Position numbers and translations under genes: made by a program. A stretch of DNA of 64,000 nucleotides, from positions 1 to 64,000 of the forward strand of contig NZ_JOHS01000025.1 of the NCBI RefSeq assembly GCF_000725625.1, given 5' to 3'. The notes beneath the pieces are model-generated. The model did no database searches. It had not been told where the DNA came from and saw only the letters and a program-made list of their open reading frames with translations. The stretch comes from Streptomyces sp. NRRL F-6676 (lineage in GTDB: Bacteria; Actinomycetota; Actinomycetes; Streptomycetales; Streptomycetaceae). This document shows positions 61,980-64,000 of this stretch, piece by piece (positions within the stretch are counted from its first letter, which is position 1; each line of letters begins with the position of its first letter).

Positions 61980-62396
61980 ATGGCAGATTTCTCCCGTCTT
62001 CCCGGTCCGAACGCGGATCTGTGGGACTGGCAGCTCCTCGCGGCCTGCCGCGGGGTCGACAGTTCGCTCTTCTTCCATCCCGAGGGAGAGCGCGGTGCGG
62101 CACGGAGCGCTCGTGAGAACTCGGCCAAGGAGGTGTGCATGAGGTGTCCCGTACGCGCCGAGTGCGCGGCTCACGCGCTGGCCGTGCGCGAGCCGTACGG
62201 CGTGTGGGGCGGGCTGACCGAGGACGAGCGCGAGGAGCTCATGGGGCGGGCGCGGAACCGCCTGGTATCGGCGGCGGCGCCGGCCGCGGGGCGCAGCGGG
62301 GGCCATGTCTCGCACGACGGCGTCTCGCACAGTGGCGTCGCGCACCACAGCGCCTCGAACGCCGGCGCTTCGAATATCGGCCTCTCGAACAACTGA
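61980..62396 (+). CDS. whiD: Wbl-family iron-sulfur regulator WhiD
   Basis: A 138-residue Wbl protein, needed late in sporulation. Four Cys are visible (LLAACRGVDSS; EVCMRCPVRAEC) in the C-x29-C-x2-C-x5-C pattern that ligates a 4Fe-4S cluster. VWGGLTEDEREEL is the Wbl turn motif. ATG 61980 has AGGGGA about 8 bases upstream. The last 40 residues are a Ser/His/Ala/Asn/Gly-rich tail (HSGVAHHSASNAGASNIGLS), longer than I remember for WhiD. Divergent from bldM, as in S. coelicolor. Confidence 0.95.
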   Translation: MADFSRLPGPNADLWDWQLLAACRGVDSSLFFHPEGERGAARSARENSAKEVCMRCPVRAECAAHALAVREPYGVWGGLTEDEREELMGRARNRLVSAAAPAAGRSGGHVSHDGVSHSGVAHHSASNAGASNIGLSNN

Positions 62397-62511
62397 AGGA
62401 ACGTTTCTTCCGATACGTCAGCGTTTCGATCCGGTCCGTTCCGGAATTACCAGGGCTGCCGGCAGCTTCCGCTTCCGACGATTTCCACCGGGGCACGCGC
62501 GTGCGTGCCCC

Positions 62512-63432
62512 TTACTTTTCCGCGGGAACGTCCCGCCGGTGACCGGCCGCACGGGACAGTTCCCGCAGCGTCGCCGTGACCGCGGGGACCTGCGCCAGGT
62601 CGGGCAGGGTGAGGGCGACGACCTCGCGCCGGACCTCGGGCTCCAGCGTGACCGTGCGCGCGCCCCGAGGGCGTACCGACTCGACCGCGAGCTGCGGCAG
62701 GACGGCCACGCCGAGGCCGGCGCCGACCAGGCCGACCACGGCCGGGTAGTCGTCGGTCGCGAAGTCGATCCGGGGGGTGAAGCCGGCGGCGCGGCACACC
62801 TCGACGAGCTGTCCGCGGCAGCGGGGGCAGCCGGCGATCCACGGTTCGGCGGCGAGGTCGCCGATGGCGAGGGAGCCCGCGCCGGCCAGCCGATGGCGCT
62901 CGGGCACCAGTGCGACAAGACGGTCGGTGAGCAGGGGACGCGCGACCAGGTCGTCCCATTCCTCGGCTCCGGTCGCGCCCGCGTAACGGAACGCCAGCGC
63001 CACGTCGCAGTCGCCCGCGCGCAGCAGTTCGACCGACCGCGGTGGCTCGGCCTCCTCCAGGGAGACCCGGGTGCCGGGGTGCGCGGCGCGCAGGGCGGCG
63101 AGAGCGGTGGGTACCAGCGTGGAGCTGCCGCTGGGAAAGGAGACCAGGCGCACCCGTCCGGCACGCAGTCCGGCGATGGCCGCGATCTCCTCCTCCGCCG
63201 CGGTGAGCCCGGCGAGGATGCCGGAGGCGTGCCGGACGAGGGCCTCACCGGCCTGGGTCAGCCGCATCTCCCGGCCACTGCGGACGAGGAGCGGCGTGCC
63301 GACGGACGCCTCCAGCGCCTTCATCTGCTGGCTGACGGCGGGCTGGGTACAGCCCAGTCGGCGCCCGGCGGCCGAGAAGGAGCCGGTAGCGGCGACGGCG
63401 CGCAGTACACGGAGATGGCGGGCCTCTATCAC
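62512..63432 (-). CDS. LysR-family transcriptional regulator
   Basis: A 306-residue LysR protein. The N-terminal helix-turn-helix is RVLRAVAATGSFSAAGRRLG with the following TQPAVSQQMKALE; the effector-binding domain fills the rest. GTG 63432 is chosen by the LysR start (IEARHLRVLRAV); TATGCT about 10 bases before it suggests a leaderless start. The 80-base gap to the divergent MOSC gene has partly dyad A/T elements around AAGACTTTCTTGGGTG, suitable for an autoregulatory site. Confidence 0.92.
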   Translation of the reverse strand: MIEARHLRVLRAVAATGSFSAAGRRLGCTQPAVSQQMKALEASVGTPLLVRSGREMRLTQAGEALVRHASGILAGLTAAEEEIAAIAGLRAGRVRLVSFPSGSSTLVPTALAALRAAHPGTRVSLEEAEPPRSVELLRAGDCDVALAFRYAGATGAEEWDDLVARPLLTDRLVALVPERHRLAGAGSLAIGDLAAEPWIAGCPRCRGQLVEVCRAAGFTPRIDFATDDYPAVVGLVGAGLGVAVLPQLAVESVRPRGARTVTLEPEVRREVVALTLPDLAQVPAVTATLRELSRAAGHRRDVPAEK

Positions 63433-63512
63433 CTGGCGAGCATAAGACTTTCTTGGGTGAGAGGGGAAATAACCCATGGACACTTTGAGGTCCGGGCGGT
63501 TACTCTGCGTGC

Positions 63513-64000
63513 ATGAAAGTTCTCAGCCTGAACGTCGGACGTCCCCTCGCCGTGCCGTACACCCACCAGCCGGAGGGGCTGACGGGTATCGACAAATGGC
63601 CGGTGGAGGGCCCGGTACGGGTGGCGGCACCGGGGCCGAAGGGCATCGGCGGGAGCGGGCTCGCCGGTGACGCGGTGTGCGACAGACGGCACCACGGCGG
63701 AAACGACCAGGCGGTGTACGCCTACGCGCGGGAGGACCTGGACGAGTGGGAGCGCGAGCTGGGACGCCGCCTGCGCAACGGCGCCTTCGGCGAGAACCTG
63801 ACGACGGAGGGGCTGGACGTCTCGGGCGCGGAGATAGGTGAGCGGTGGCGGATCGGGGGCGAGGACGGTCCGGTGCTCGAGGTCTCGTCGGGACGCATAC
63901 CGTGCCGGACGTTCCAAGGTCATCTCGGAGAGCCGGGCTGGGTGAAGCGGTTCTCGCAGAAGGGGGTCACGGGGGCGTATCTGCGGGTGATCGAGGAGGG
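63513..64000 (+). CDS. MOSC domain protein, 3' end outside window
   Basis: The first 162 residues are visible. MKVLSLNVGRPLAVPYTHQP, GLAGDAVCDRRHHGGNDQAV and NGAFGENLTTEGLDVSGAEI are typical of MOSC domain (YiiM-like) proteins that handle sulfur for molybdenum-cofactor or detoxification reactions. GRIPCRTF contains the conserved Cys. ATG 63513. The frame is open at the right edge, so the last part of the gene lies beyond. Divergent from LysR. Confidence 0.9.
   Translation, partial: MKVLSLNVGRPLAVPYTHQPEGLTGIDKWPVEGPVRVAAPGPKGIGGSGLAGDAVCDRRHHGGNDQAVYAYAREDLDEWERELGRRLRNGAFGENLTTEGLDVSGAEIGERWRIGGEDGPVLEVSSGRIPCRTFQGHLGEPGWVKRFSQKGVTGAYLRVIEE

Overview
The window is about 73% G+C, with GTG/TTG starts, many starts with no room for a leader, Ala/Pro/Gly-rich low-complexity segments and no TTA codon in any gene I accept. 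The run guaA - kinase cluster - glpD - guaB3 - guaB - shbA - bldM - whiD places it in the conserved core of a Streptomyces chromosome. From memory it matches the S. coelicolor SCO4767-SCO4800 neighbourhood. I see no IS element, prophage, CRISPR array or tRNA.

Layout. (1) 1.3-9.4 kb: a divergent MoxR ATPase / VWA / DUF5682 operon facing a SWIM-family-like protein and a DUF5691 protein. The promoter region carries back-to-back copies of the mycobacterial-type RecA-independent (PafBC) DNA-damage promoter. The same motif precedes the repair helicase gene pcrA at 15.2 kb. (2) 9.8-18.7 kb: icmB, an M23 peptidase, pcrA, and a c-di-AMP riboswitch in front of a repeat-filled NlpC/P60 protein that has lost its catalytic Cys. 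(3) 18.7-29.5 kb: small regulators and membrane proteins: AraC/SRPBCC, a TDT-type transporter, a PspC histidine kinase/response regulator facing a PspC membrane protein, DoxX, and a class II aldolase. (4) 29.5-33.6 kb: guaA, then a chorismate mutase preceded by a short aromatic leader peptide and a strong hairpin (candidate attenuator), then an LAETG sortase substrate. (5) 33.8-39.3 kb: GMC oxidoreductase, aldehyde dehydrogenase and two tandem ATP-grasp ligases on one strand. (6) 39.5-51.6 kb: five consecutive Ser/Thr kinases with one TM segment each and related extracellular domains; the fourth is a pseudokinase carrying an insert of about 565 residues. (7) 51.9-64 kb: a serine hydrolase, glpD, a sugar dehydrogenase lacking its catalytic Cys, guaB3, guaB, the sigma factor shbA, the developmental regulators bldM and whiD, a LysR regulator and the start of a MOSC protein.

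Together these cover GMP synthesis (guaA, guaB, guaB3), cell-wall remodelling and sporulation control (M23, NlpC/P60, kinases, bldM, whiD) and DNA-damage response (pcrA and, by promoter inference, the MoxR/VWA/DUF5682 set). The points most worth follow-up are the damage-type divergent promoter of the MoxR system, the chorismate-mutase leader, and three enzyme-family members that have lost catalytic residues (NlpC/P60, pseudokinase, sugar dehydrogenase). Coordinates come from reading frames and start choice by eye; no database search was run.
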